Shown here: one piece after another, positions 35,349 to 47,170 of the stretch
How positions within the stretch are numbered: position 1 is the stretch's first letter
Layout of the letters: each line of letters opens with the position of its first letter
DNA from: Acanthochromis polyacanthus
Lineage: Eukaryota; Chordata; Actinopteri; Pomacentridae
Assembly: GCF_021347895.1 (NCBI RefSeq)
Contig: NC_067132.1
Location: forward strand, 13,818,995-13,882,994
Direction of reading: 5' to 3'
Length of the DNA: 64,000 nt
The notes under the pieces: model-generated
Database searches by the model: none
What the model was told of the DNA's origin: nothing
The model's input: only the letters and a program-made list of their open reading frames with translations
Translations under genes and position numbers: made by a program

Positions 35349-36445
35349 CATGTACGCAATGCAGGTGTTAAAGTGCCTGGAACAAGCCAAAGTCACAGTG
35401 TTTAGGGGTCTTCAAAACACCAAGTAGGTTGCTTATTCTTCTTAAAGTGCAGAACCTATAAATTAAACATTGCTGTTTCATCTCAGTTAAATCTGCAATC
35501 CTGTTTCATGGTAAAAACTGCAAAATCATGCCATTCTTTACCAAGTTTTCACAGCTTTTTCTGCTGCAGACAGAAGTAGTTTTCAGGCCCGTTCCCGGCC
35601 ACAGCTCCACAGTGAAAGGTGAAGTCATCAGTAAATTCTGATGCTAACTCTACCTTCCTGACCTCTGACCACTCCCTCACCAGGCGGCAGGCTAAATTGC
35701 GCTTGTATTTGGCTGCTGGGGGCTTCAGGGGCTCAGTTGGTACAGTGGGCGGGTCCTGAGCGTGTCGACCCAGGGCCGCGACGGAGGGCCACCCCTGCAG
35801 AGTGTTGTTCCTCTCGCCTTCAGAAGTTGGTGTGAAGGTCGTCCCTAATTGGTGCCTCTGTCCTGGTCGCCCGCTGTGGCCTCATCACTGTGTCTGGCTT
35901 TGACTGCACTCAGGTTTGATCAGGGAGGAACCTGACTGTGAGTCTGAACCACACAAGCATTTTGAGATCCTGCCAAAAGCGTCAGTGCAGAGCCAAGAGG
36001 AGTTTCAAAACGACTGACGAATCATCGTTTCGGACTTGGGATCATTCTGAAGCAATTCAAAGAATATCTGGGAAAATATGGAAATCATTTAACAAGAAAT
36101 CAAAACTCACTAACTTTAAATGAATAACTTTGACTTACTGAAAGAATATAAAGATACAAAGTCAACAAATGAACTAGAAGAGGCCAGCAAATGAACAAAA
36201 TGTTTATAAAATGTAGTGAAAACATGTTCAGTTAAACAAAAGTAATAAATCTACCTTCGACATTTATCTATAATGGTTTCTTTTGTCACTTTATTTTAAT
36301 GTTTCTTTTTGCTGTAACTTTAATCAGCTTCTTGTTTAGTAAGTTTGATATTTATGTTATTTTTTTCTAATTTAAATGCTGCTGTTTATAGCCCAGGTAA
36401 CTACAATCAGAGGCTGAATTACTGATTGAATTTGACGGTCTAATG
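35349..36445. other. Intergenic DNA with a GC-rich patch
   Basis: 35560-35930 is GC-rich. Within it, the SINE-like segment 35726-35790 is listed separately. No exon was recognised. 36120-36420 is AT-rich. Confidence 0.4.
35726..35790 (+). repeat. Possible tRNA-derived SINE head
   Basis: GGGGCTCAGTTGGTACAGTG resembles the A box of an RNA polymerase III promoter, and GTGTCGACCC 30 bases later is an imperfect B box. The stretch resembles the heads of fish tRNA-derived SINEs. No acceptor stem closes around it, so it is not a tRNA gene. Weak evidence. Confidence 0.3.
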
Positions 36446-37425
36446 CAGGGGTGTCAAACATACGTTCTGAGGGCCAAAACCGGCCCGACAGTGGGTCCAA
36501 TCTAGCCCTTCGATTGAAAATTACAGAGAAGACATCAACTGCAAATTGTACATTTGTGTAAAAATATGAGATTGAGATAGTTCACTTCCAGATACCTGTG
36601 ATTGAACGTTTTTGTGCCTTTGTTGACACACTGTGATCTGTAAGTTGTAATGTGTAAATGATAAACTGAGACATAATAATGTTGAAATTTAACATATTTT
36701 TCACGAGAAATTTTCAGTTATTCATAAAGTTTTGTAAAAAGATACTTTATTAAATGTGAAGACTTCCAGAATGAACAGAAAAATCTGTTATTTTTAGGTT
36801 ATTATGCCAGATTTTTACTTTTACGGCCAACTTGAGATAAAATCGAGTCATTTCTTTTTCATCCTCTGATTTTTTGGTTGGTTATTGCAGACCACAAGCA
36901 TTTTAAGTGTTGCTCTACAAATAAAGTAATTTAGATAATGTGGAAAAATTGGACTAATTTCAGGATGTTTTGAGGCATTTCAGTACTTGTGCGTTGTCCT
37001 TTCTCCTTCCAAGAATTTTAACTCTTCAGTGCTCAAAGGACGTACTGATGAAGGCCAAGAAAGCTGTCATAAGCTGCCCTTTACTTTCAGTATTAAAAAC
37101 ATTTTCTATTATTAGGATTGCTGTTATTGGGGTAGCTATATTCTTACTTCTGTTGCTAATTTGTTGTTTATTCGTGGGCACAGCTTTGGCATGATCTGTA
37201 AGTTGCATTGTATACAAATCATAAACTGAGGCATAAAAATGTTGAAATTTACCATATTTTGCTTAAGAAATTTCAAGTTGTTCTTGTTTTGTAAAAAGAA
37301 ACTTAATTAAATGTGAACGTTTTCAGAATGTATTGTTTTGCACTAAAACAAACAGAAAAATGTGCTTTTTATAGGTCATTATGCTATGATTTTACTTTTC
37401 CGGCCAACTTGAGATCAAACTGAGT
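36446..37425 (+). mobile_element. hAT-like non-autonomous element, composite
   Basis: The left tip is CAGGGGTGTCAAACATACG with GGGCCAAAACCGGCCCGACA behind it, typical of teleost hAT-derived non-autonomous elements. The right-end signature (TTATGCTATGATTTTACTTT then CCGGCCAACTTGAGATCAAA) occurs twice, at about 36803-36846 and 37379-37422, each preceded by the same 230 bp segment (GATCTGTAAGTTG, ATAAACTGAG.CATAA, GTTGAAATTTA). Between the two right ends sits the 280 bp repeat also found at 34846-35125. The terminal GTTTGACACCCCTG expected at the far right is missing. No transposase is present. Confidence 0.75.
36846..37135 (+). repeat. 280 bp dispersed repeat, copy 2
   Basis: The homologue of 34846-35125, here embedded between two right ends of the hAT-like element. 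Confidence 0.8.
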
Positions 37426-39565
37426 CTATGGTTCGATATCTCTAAAAAGGTTTCAGCCTAATTTTCTTAAATGTTTGCTTTATAGATGTTGTGACTTCCA
37501 CTGCTTATACCAATTAACTGTCACTATGAGTGCAAAATGAATCTGGCTACCTTCTAAAGCTTATTTTCCACAGGCACGTTTAGAGATGCATCTTGTCTAT
37601 GCAGCAAAACATGCTTCTAAAAGGCATCCACCAGCATCCGTCACAAAAAAGGCATTATAATTGTAACTATGGCAACGATCACCACAAACAGAAACAAATC
37701 CAGAATTATTCGCTCAGCTGCAACTTTTGTGGGTAACATTTGATTATCTACACCTCAGGATTAAATTCAACCGTCTGACGCTGCGCATTTGAAACAGCAC
37801 ATTCTAATCAAATGTTAGCACAAGCGCGAGGACAAGGGCTTCTTTAACGGAGGACCACGGCTTAAACTGTCTCAACTAGTCACAAGGCTCGCTCAAATGA
37901 CTGCAAGCTGTTTTTATCCTTCACGTCTCGTTTGTAGCGCTCGCCACAAACACACAGCAAGTTGTCTTTGCAGGACTTCATTGAACAACAGCCTTGTCTT
38001 CTGGCTCATTTGCGCAAGACAAATTCTTGAGGAGCACTAAAAGCACACACTGGATAATATGAAGCAGAGTCAGGGGTCATGAGCTGCGTATCCCTTTGAT
38101 TTATTGGCACAGGATTTAACATCATGTTTACATCTGATAACGAAACCATTTGGCTTTAAGCAACAGGCGATATGCAGAGCCTCTGGATTTAAAAACACGG
38201 GTGAAAAGTCAGCATTTAGAAAGAGAACAGAGAATATTAAGGTCATTAGATGAAGAGATCAGTCCCATCATTTATCTGCTGAATGGTTTTAGCCGACCAA
38301 AGCGTTACAGTTAGAAAGCAATGACATTATCAATCAGTAAGACCATAAACCGAACACATATATTTAGTGTTTTCTCCATGACTTTTATGTTAATCTACAG
38401 GTTCAGCCACCACTGCCATGCTCTGGCCTGTTAATGGTCAAACACCCAGCCAGCAGCAGGAAGGCTTTCGGAGGCACAGATCATTGTTCACATGTCACAA
38501 AAAGATCCCTCGGCCTCTGGGTGCTCTTTTTCCTCCGTGTGGCCTCCCTCCCTCGCTCTCTCTCTCTCTCTCGCTGCCTCCCGTCGTCCTTCTCTCTCCA
38601 GTAGCCCCCGTGGGAGCGTGAGGGTTGAAATGACACACAGTGGCTGACTGTCGCCCAGGGGCCTGGGTTCTGGCCTTGGCTGGCTGGATCTGTGTGGCAG
38701 CTGGTGAGCCCGCTGCCCTCTCTCTGGCCTGCAGCATCAACAGTGGTGGTAGTGGGACTGATTGGAGCCTCACTCTGATCTCTGACTCTGGGGCTGACGC
38801 TCAACTGCTCACTGCAGCCCACACAACTGGTGGTGAGGAAGTGGAACAGAGAGCAGGAGTGTAATCAGGAACGAACAAAAACACACACACACAGAAGCTA
38901 AACTGTCCGGTGAAATGGCCAGGAGTTGCATGTAAAAGCGTAAAAATCCTATCAAAAACAATAATAGGACTGAAAAGAGCACAAGGACTGATAAGATACA
39001 GAGCCAGAGAAATGGTAAAACAATATGGACTGTGGTCTTTGTGGGGTTATGATGCCGAGCCAGCCAGCACATGGATCTGGTGGTGAAATGCATTGACATG
39101 GCAGGTAGGATGCTGCATTTCCCAAAGGACATAATGTACCGCTAGTGCAGCACCATCCTAAGTCTTCTTTGAACCGGTAATACTTCTCCTCACATGTTCA
39201 AGGCCCAGATTAAACAAAACATCTCAATTTATAAACAGAAACACATTTTTTTCCGAGCTAGCGGCCCTTCACCGCAACCCATACAGCCTTCCCTTTCAAA
39301 ACAGTCATATGAGACTTCTGAAAGTCACACACATCCCGAGCAAACAACATAAACCAGCTAACCGTCCCTCATCACTGAATAGCGATTAAGATACCAGACT
39401 TTTTATAAATAGTGTTAGCATGACTGAATGATGGAGGGGATAAGATGACACAGAACCTTCTTTCTTTCTCCTCCAACCCTCACTAAAGCCAAAACCCAAT
39501 GCTGCCGGGCAATGCAACTATTAAAAACACCCACATTGCTTTATGACTTCGAACTGAAATAGATG
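37426..39565. other. Intergenic DNA downstream of EEF1E1
   Basis: No exon was recognised. 38400-38860 is GC-rich and includes a TCTC-rich run at 38552-38573 and overlapping open frames on both strands without domains. A CA patch lies at 38879-38892. Confidence 0.4.
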
Positions 39566-39571
39566 TTTATT
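39566..39571 (-). promoter_or_regulatory. EEF1E1 polyadenylation signal (AATAAA)
   Basis: The minus strand reads AATAAA 265 bp after the EEF1E1 stop codon. A GT-rich stretch (TGTGGGTGTTTTT) follows about 30 bases further on, as expected for a downstream element. Confidence 0.65.
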
Positions 39572-39835
39572 AGCGTTCCTTAGTAGAACCGGTTACACTA
39601 AAACATTTTTCCAACTGAATTTTTTGATTAACCAAAGAGGAAACAGACAGATTTCAGATAAGTGACTGAAAAAACATGGAGGCCGGAATTATGATCCAAA
39701 GCAGATCGATATGACGGTGGGGGAACATCCTCAGCTTGTGACACAATCTTGGATTTTATGAGACTATACGCCCAGGTCTGGTCCAGAGGACAAAGGGGCT
39801 GTGATGGGTCAGGCTGGGTAGGTGGGTGTCAGGTC

Positions 39836-42800
39836 TCAGTGGTGTCTGCTGGTGTAAATTCTGTTCCTGAGCACAACTACTGGAGGGAGGTGATGTCGGA
39901 CACCAGGATAGTGCTGGATGTGGTCGAACCACCTCGTAACGTTAACGTACTGCTCCTTCTCCTGGACGGCCAAGTCCACCTGGATGAGAGAAGAGAGAGG
40001 TTTAACTGACGTTCAAAGAAAAGCATTTAACGACCAGTGTGAAAGCGAGTGATGTTCACAGTGGCAAACGCAGTATTTCTGTGAAAGATGGAAAGTGTTG
40101 CTTAATCACACTTTGGTCAGTTCCCTCATTTCCGCCACACCGGTAACACTGATGAACACTCCAGCCTGGTAGGTGGCAGTAATGACCCTTATGTCTGTTT
40201 TACAGCCGCAACGAAGATACACAGGACGTACCGAGTGATGCCAAGAAAGTTTGGTGAACAGAGACCACATTGAGCTTGTTGGGCGGAAAGTTTTCTTTTA
40301 AAAACCTTCCAGATGTCAGCGTACAACAAAGACTTTTCTGATCACTTCAGCACTTCAAGCCGACGGTGTCACCTCAATGCAAAACATGCTGCTGTTAGCA
40401 CCAGAGCTAACGTTAGCTACGACAGTCCTGGTACCGGCAAGTGTAACCATCCCATAATAGACCACTTTTCAAGACACTGAAAGTGCCTGAGTTTACGAAA
40501 AGTCTTAAAATGTTGAATATAATCGCTATAATTACACTTTGACTTTGCAGTAATCTGTGAATGCATTAGAGATGAAAAATGCAGATAAATAGAAATGAAA
40601 AATAAACATTTTTGTATTTAAAGTTCAAGTATATGTCTATTCATTGATTCAGTCGTCAACCAACATTTATTTGAATTGAACATTTTTGCTTATTGTGTCA
40701 AATATTGCTATTTGACAATTAATTACAAAGCCTCTAATTAGATTATTTTTTAATCACATCCCACCGCTAATTTTAAGAAATAAAAAATGTTCTGTCCTAT
40801 TTATAAGGCCACCCCAACTAAAGACTTTCCTAGCTGACCAGTAGTCATTAATTCTAAATTTGTATTTTTGGTGAACAAGAAATGGTACAGTGCTTAGAGA
40901 GACATTTAGGCGGGCTGACAGTGTTAAAACTTTCTTACACTACTGAGAAATATAAAGCTGCAGCTCATAATGAGCCTTTGTAATATACATCTTATAAGTT
41001 CATGGACAAACTGAGCTGCAGAAGCAACAGAAACAGTTTGGCTACTGATTCTCAAAGTGTCAGAAAAAACATCAAGGAAACTGAACATTTAGTTATTTAT
41101 ACAGTGGACTTCAGGATGATGAAATGTGGTCAGCTAGAGCACCTCGTCCTCAGTAAATAAATACACAAATTTATAGGACCTTCCTTAATGCTGCCACCAG
41201 CCGGTCGCTCTTTAAAAAAATCCTCAGTTTTTACCGGTTACGTCTGCCTCTTCACCTGCCCTCTCAGGGTGACCGTCATTCAGGGTGCACAACATGAACA
41301 AGTCTCCTCTCAGGGGCTGTTTGATTTACTGTTAGGGGGCATCTGTATTATTTAACTTTAACGGTTTCTGTCTGAAAAACTGAAATTTCAGGAAAGAATC
41401 TGCAAAACAGAAACACTGATTAGATCAGCGGTTCCCAACTTTAAGGTCTGAACATGAAATATTCTCATCTACCAAGATACAAATCGGAGCGATCATGGGG
41501 ATAATTTTCCTAATAACTAAGAAGTATTTGTGGTTGCGTGATTGCTGCTACATAAAACTGTGTTCACTGTTCCATTCCTGGTGAAATGTGATATATTTTT
41601 TATCTCATTGGGCCTGAAGAAATACCTAAAATGAGAAAACCTCAGAAGAAAATAATCTTTTTGGTTTAACCCATCATAAGTCAGGTCTACACTGAAAAAC
41701 AACGTGTGACATGGGTCACAAGTAAACACTGTTTCATTTCTTATAGTCACAAGCCAAATGGTCGGGAAGCACTGATTTAGGCTGATAGAAATTCTGCCGG
41801 CAAAGTAGCATGCACCAAAATAACATTCCACTTTTTACTTTTTAAGTGTGGGAAGAAGAAAAATGTGGCCGCTTTCACCGAGACATTTTGTTCTTTTGAA
41901 GGATGTGCTCCTCTTCAATGTCCAAAACAATCACTGATAGACAAAATATGTACGTGACACTGTGGGTAATCACAAGTTAACACATTTCACAACCTGAAAC
42001 TGATTGCTTGTTGTGATATCAATTTTTGTAGCACACGTCGGAAGGAGCCTCAACTTTAGGGTCAAGGCTATGAAATCAAAGTTACAGCTTTGTGTTTTAT
42101 GTAAATATTTTCTTGTTTCTACACACTGCAGGTGTCAAACTAAAACATAAAAGCACAATGTTAGATTTCATCGTTATGTCCTTGGAAAAAAATTCTGATT
42201 ATGCATGTGGTTTTTCTTTATCTAATTAAGTGTGAGTATGGAAATTCCCCAACAATCCAGCCTAAAACCATTCTACCACCAGTCAGGTTTAATGTTTGTG
42301 TGATGTTGTTTTCCATGAATTGAACATCAGCGCAGGCTGTAGTTAAGGGTTGGGCTAGCTGACCCCCTGTCCCTGAGGTTAAAACCCACGCTGATTGCAA
42401 ACCAAAGTGACGCTCCTCTGCCTGGTGGCGGGGGGGCAACCTTCCATCTCAGTCACAACCGCTGACATCTCAACATGTGATCTCTTCCTCCCTCCATCTC
42501 ATTCTGCCTTTCCCATTTCTGAACTCACTTTTTTCTTTTTTTTAATCATGTAAGGCGTAACAAACTTACTTGTCCCTGGTCTGAGGCTAAAGACATCACT
42601 TTATGCCACATCACTTTATTTGTTTGAAGAGAAGTGAGGATGTGTTTATGATCCGTGTGTTCATTGCCAGCTTGTTCTTGATGCCCTTTAGCCATATGAC
42701 TGGTCTAATTGTGTGCTATGTGCTATGACAAATTGCTTATTAAAGTTGTGGTTTGACTGAAGTGAAGGCTGATAAGGAGGGAAAAAGGACAGGAAAAGGG

Positions 42801-45439
42801 ACGGATGGATGAGTCCTCGGTAAATGGTGCTAAGTATGCACTGAAACATAACAGATCAATCAATTCCTACTTTGGAAAACTCAGAAAATCTACAGTTTCT
42901 TTCAAGTTGTAATGACAAAAGTACTTATATGTGCCCTGGTAGAACACCTTAAATAAAAAAAGAGTATCTGATCTTTACAGAATTCATGTTACGGTCGGCT
43001 GAACACAGTGGGGACATCTGAAGGTGCAGCAGTAACTTACTATGAGCGGATGGATTCCGTAGTACATGAGAGTATCGGCTACAGTGAAGCGGTTCCCTGC
43101 CAGGTAGACCTTGTCTTGCAGGTAGAGGTTGAGGTCCTGAAAGAGGAAATTTCAAAACACAACATGCTATGCAAATGAGTCCATTACTTATGATAATTTA
43201 TGCATTATGGTAAGTATTTCTATGTAAACACACTTGTCTTCACATGACAGATGAATACATTACAGGAATCACTAATGAAGCTCCCTTTAAGAGAAGAGGT
43301 GATGTCGTTGGACTTAGAAGCTGTTTTGCATTTAATTTTAAGACTGCTGTAAACGTGAATATTCAGCTTGTTGGAGGACATATTTTCTTGTACTATTATT
43401 ATTTCTTCAACAAAATTTGACCCTCTTGATGGACAGTACAGACCTAAAGGGGACACAACAGCAGGTTCATTAGCCTATATATCTGTGGGTGCGTGAGGTA
43501 CATGAGTCTGGATCGTGGCTAGCGTGTGTCTGCGCGCTGTGCTATGTGGATAGGAATAATATGTAACCTGAGGGGGTATGTCATCTCTCCCCATGACTGG
43601 CGACTTAGCACAGATGCCGTACAGAACAGGCTGTTTGTTTATTCCACTTCCAAATGACTACAACTCTCGCTTGCAAATCTAATGAAGCCGTCGTAAACTT
43701 GGGCAGCATTTAGTGTATGTCTCAGCGCATGTCTGTGTACGCGATGCAAAGTCGTGCATGGAAGTGCTGGTCCCAGGGGAAGGGACCATCTTTAGCACTT
43801 GTACATTGTGAGAAGGGAAAACTCCACACACACACAGAGCATCTTGGGGGCAAATGGAGTTATTGTGCGGCAAGAGTGGGTGATGCCAAACAAGGCATGA
43901 AGACTGCAGACTTCCTCCCCTTCCACCATCAGATCCTTGCTTTTCTTAGCCTACAGCCATGAAGATGAAGCCCAGTCGAGCATCAGAGGAGACACAGCTC
44001 TCCTGCTACCCCCCCACCCAGCACATGGAGCTCAAACCTGGGTTCTTCTCTACCTGCCCCCGCCTTAGCTCTGCATTCATATGGTTGGTACGTTCAGATA
44101 AAATAATGCTGCAAAACTCTGTAGCAACATTTGGACAGCCAAAAAGTAGCACTGCACAACAACAAAGTTTGGCCCAAACACTTTAGAAAATTCAAAAATA
44201 CCAAAAACTGTGCAACAATTCCTCTAAGTTTTTTTGCCCTTTGGGTAGGTCATGTAGTGGGAAAGCACTGCTGTTCCTTTTTACATGAGACAGAGGCTGA
44301 ATAAACAACTAAGAATACCTTACAAGACATTTATGTTCCAACTGCACTACATCGCAGGTCTGTGTCCATTTACTTCTTCTGTACTTACATATTAAGGTGA
44401 TGTTAACTACCGTAATGACACTCCAGAAATACATTTCTGTTGTTGCTGCCTTTCTTAGATTCAGATAAGTGACCTCTTGAGTTTACACAACTTTATTCTT
44501 CGGGCCTTCAGGCAACCTTTACTATCGATGCCTAACTCTGAATTCAGATTTTTAACTACTGAATACATTAAATGCAACGGATTAAAGGGAAAACTTTGAA
44601 AATGTTTTCTCTTGTTTATACTGATGGTGCACAGAGTTTTGTCAGAAACAGTAAATCACTGCACTCTGTTCACTAAAGACACAGTGATTATTAGATACAA
44701 TTAGCTACATTCTGAGACATTTGCATCATATAACAAATGACAGTATTTAAATTTTGTAGCAGCAGGAAGTGACCCAGTACCAGGATTTTTGGTTTAAGGT
44801 GGAGTGCCAGACTCCCCTCTACATTCAGCTGTCTGTGTTCAGGGCCAAATGGTCTGGTGTGTTTATCTTAATATTACATGAGTGACAAGATGTTTACTTT
44901 GGAAACAAGTCTCAGCTTGATAAACTATGAATTTCTTGTGTGCATCCCGGGGTGAGAAAGTTGAAGAAGTCCTGCATTTGACACTTTTTATCTGTGGATA
45001 ATTTAATAGGAGATGACTGGTGTGCTGGAAAGAAGGACGCAGCTAAAGCAGCAGGACAGGACAGGAGGCCACCGGGCACCAGAGCTGAGCTGCTCAGGGC
45101 GACTTCCTTCTGGAAGTGGCACCATTAAAATATTTAAGAGGCCTGTCCAGATAACATGCTGCCGCACAGCACGACTTCTCAGCCATGCCACAACAGTGTG
45201 TCACACTGAGAAGTGTGCACACACATACACAAACACACACACACACTTCACGCTGACAGGACGGTGCCAAGAGGCGCCTAGCGTCCAGCAGACCAGTGGC
45301 TGGCGATCCATTTCACACTGACTGGCGTCAGGCACATTAAAGCATTTTTCTCTCATGTGGGGCCATGTCACTTAAGGGCCATACATCAGTCTGTATTCCT
45401 GTCGCTTGTGTCTTAACAAGGCGCGTGCGCGCGCGCGCG

Positions 45440-45506
<67 letters not shown>

Positions 45507-47060
45507 ACTTCTATCTTAGTGAGGACATCCATAAGCGTAATGCATTTCCTAGAGCCTTACCCTAACCTTAACTGTCACAACTGATTGCCTAAACTTAATC
45601 CTTACCCTAACCAAACCTCAATTCATATCTGTTCTCTAAAAACAAGTCTTCACCCTCAAACATGGCTTTTTCAAAGTGAGGACCGGCCAAAATGTCCTCA
45701 CTTTGATAGTTAAATGCAGAAAATGGTCCTCACAATGTAGCAAGTACAAGAACAAATAGTCAGACAGACAGACACACAGAGATGACAAAATGCAAGAGAA
45801 ACAGAGATGCTGTGGTGCTTTTGATACAGTGCCATTAATTTCCCTAATAAACCTTTAATACCAGCATAGACAAGCTGGAAGCAAAACTTTTCATTTGACT
45901 AAGCCTTAAAAGATCAGGATTAAAACTGTAAATACATATGCAAAAGCATTTTCTTAGACAAAGAATAGATTTCAAGGTTTCCTTCAGTATTTGCCTCTGT
46001 ACCTTCAGGATGATCTTGATGTCTTCCTTTGCGCAGCTGTCCAGCTTGGTCACTCTGTACTCCAGCCACTGCTGCACCACTGCCCTGCTCTCTGCAGTGT
46101 CACCCAGCAGCTCTGGGCGTTTGGCTTCTTTCACCAGGTGACAGGCGATGGTCGCCAGCCCCAGCAGTGGAGGACCATTATTATTCTGTAGCACAGGTAC
46201 CTGCAGGGTGAAGTGTGACAGAAGCAGAGCAGTGAGATGTCACAAAATGAATCTCTTTTTAATGTGTTAGACACCAACAATTAAATGATAATTCATTTCC
46301 AAAGACAGACAAATGTCAAATTGATAACTACGCATTCATGAGTAAAAGTGTTTGGCAATTAGGGAGTGTCTCGTGCACAGTGTTTATCGGTGTATAACTG
46401 ACAAAACTGATTCATTAAATGAGGTTGGGTTTGTAGGCTAACACACAGATGAGTGTTTTATATGGAGAAGGGAGAATAATTTACAGTCTTTTCCTTCAAG
46501 CCCTCTCTATTTACTTTGATTTAAAAAAAAAAATCAGAGCCATGAATTCTGGGATCTGTCCTGTTCTCTCTCTTACTTCTTTAAGCACACACCCACTTCA
46601 CAGTATTTAAGCTGTAGTGGACGGTGACAGCTGACTCCACCTCTCGGTTCATTCCTATGGACGGCCATGCTCAGAGCATGGAGCTGTTCCCATTGTGCCG
46701 ACTTGTGGAAATAAGACAGCCGGCAGCAGTTGTTGCGACCAGGTTCAGTTGAGGTTTCAGACTAATTCTGACCATCAGAGCAACTCAGGTGGCCACTGAC
46801 CGGCAGCACATGGTAAAAATGCCACTAAAACACCCTTATTGTCAACACACATGGCTAGCTTGTTAGCATCCCCCCGTTAGCAACACTGTCCTAGTTACAG
46901 CTTACAAGCTTCCTTTCTAATAAAATGGCGACTTCACACCAACAGCGCATGGCACAATAAAGAACTGTCATATCACCTTTTTATCCCCCTGTGTGCTGTA
47001 CTTGTTCGGCTTTTTCAGACCCAAATATTTCTCCAGCGAGGATAGCTCCCGTAGCGCCAT
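39836..47060 (-). CDS. eef1e1: EEF1E1 (AIMP3/p18), multisynthetase complex auxiliary component
   Basis: EEF1E1/AIMP3 is a non-catalytic scaffold of the cytosolic multi-aminoacyl-tRNA-synthetase complex, where it binds methionyl-tRNA synthetase. In mammals it is also reported in DNA-damage signalling. Four coding exons on the minus strand: 46977-47060, 46003-46200, 43041-43136 and 39836-39979. All have GT/AG borders and whole-codon phase; they encode 173 residues (human 174). Clear matches: ELSSLEKYLGL and NKYSTQG (residues 5-25), PVLQNNNGPPLLGLATIA (30-47), VVQQWLEYRVTKLD (69-82), YLQDKVYLAGNRFTVAD (99-115), VDLAVQEKEQYVNVTRWF (127-144) and HIQHYPGVRHHLP (146-158). FTVAD holds the S/T-x-x-D capping box (T112, D115) of the GST C-terminal fold, which fills most of residues 60-160. 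The start is the ATG at 47060, in good context (GAAACATGG). The last residues (TSRHH) differ from human. Donors are GTGATA, GTACAG and GTAAGT. Confidence 0.97.
39980..43040 (-). other. EEF1E1 intron 3
   Basis: A 3.06 kb intron. It contains an hAT-like miniature element (41426-41774). A short stretch near 40140-40230 (CCTGGTAGGTGGCAGTAATG) resembles a fish interspersed repeat. 42220-42440 is more complex. No alternative exon was recognised. Confidence 0.7.
41426..41774. mobile_element. hAT-like miniature element in EEF1E1 intron 3
   Basis: The left tip CAGCGGTTCCCAACT and the inverse of the right tip CAGTGCTTCCCGACC match at 11 of 15 positions and resemble the CAGnGGTTCCCAA tips of fish hAT-like miniature elements. 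The right arm also holds a decayed inverse of 'ttggcttgtgac'. Flanks GATTAGAT and GATTTAGG could be a decayed 8 bp target duplication. About 350 bp, non-coding. Confidence 0.55.
45420..45500 (+). repeat. Compound (GC)n(CA)n microsatellite
   Basis: GCGCGTGCGCGCGCGCGCGC is followed by about 58 bp of CA repeat. It is alternating purine-pyrimidine throughout, in EEF1E1 intron 2. Confidence 0.97.
45505..45765 (+). repeat. Teleost interspersed repeat with CCCTAA-like words
   Basis: The words TTAGTGAGGACATCC, CCTTACCCTAACCTTAACTG, CCTTACCCTAACC, GAGGACCGGCCAAAATGTCC and GGTCCTCACAATGTAG match a familiar fish repeat of paired 'gtgaggac...ccctaaccctaacc...gtcctcac' design, usually beside (CA)n as here. 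The arms GTGAGGAC and GTCCTCAC are inverted relative to each other. The telomere-like words are part of the repeat and not a telomere. Confidence 0.7.
46201..46976 (-). other. EEF1E1 intron 1
   Basis: A 0.78 kb intron between the first and second coding exons. A short stretch near 46853-46900 has repeated GCTAGCTTGTTAGC-like words. No exon was recognised. Confidence 0.75.
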
Positions 47061-47170
47061 GTTTCTGACTGTCGGAGGAACAGTGCGGTGTACGGCTGCT
47101 GTGATTGGCTGAAAGTATTAAGTCCCGCCTTGCAGTGTTTGACCGACTGTATAGGAAACCAATAGAAAGA
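47061..47170 (-). promoter_or_regulatory. Likely EEF1E1 core promoter
   Basis: Upstream of the ATG on the minus strand are AGCCAATCAC (NF-Y-type CCAAT box, 47101-47110), AGGCGGGACT (Sp1/E2F-like GC box, 47120-47129) and an inverted CCAAT (ATTGG, inverse of 47158-47162). No TATA box was seen. This is the pattern of a housekeeping promoter. The transcription start is not determined. Confidence 0.55.

Larger units (their letters stand above)
43137..46002 (-). other. EEF1E1 intron 2
   Basis: A 2.87 kb intron carrying the CG/CA microsatellite at 45420-45500 and the CCCTAA-rich repeat at 45505-45765. No further exon was recognised. Confidence 0.75.

Noticed and set aside
35726..35790. tRNA gene
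   Set aside because: A-box-like and imperfect B-box-like words are present, but no acceptor or anticodon stem can be drawn. It is at most a SINE head.
45545..45615. Interstitial telomere
   Set aside because: CCCTAA-like words are sparse and belong to a known type of dispersed fish repeat, not a tandem (TTAGGG)n array.
45844..46194. 116-codon single-exon protein starting MLQNNNGPP
   Set aside because: This is EEF1E1 exon 2 (46003-46200) read on into intron 2; the start is an internal CTG codon.
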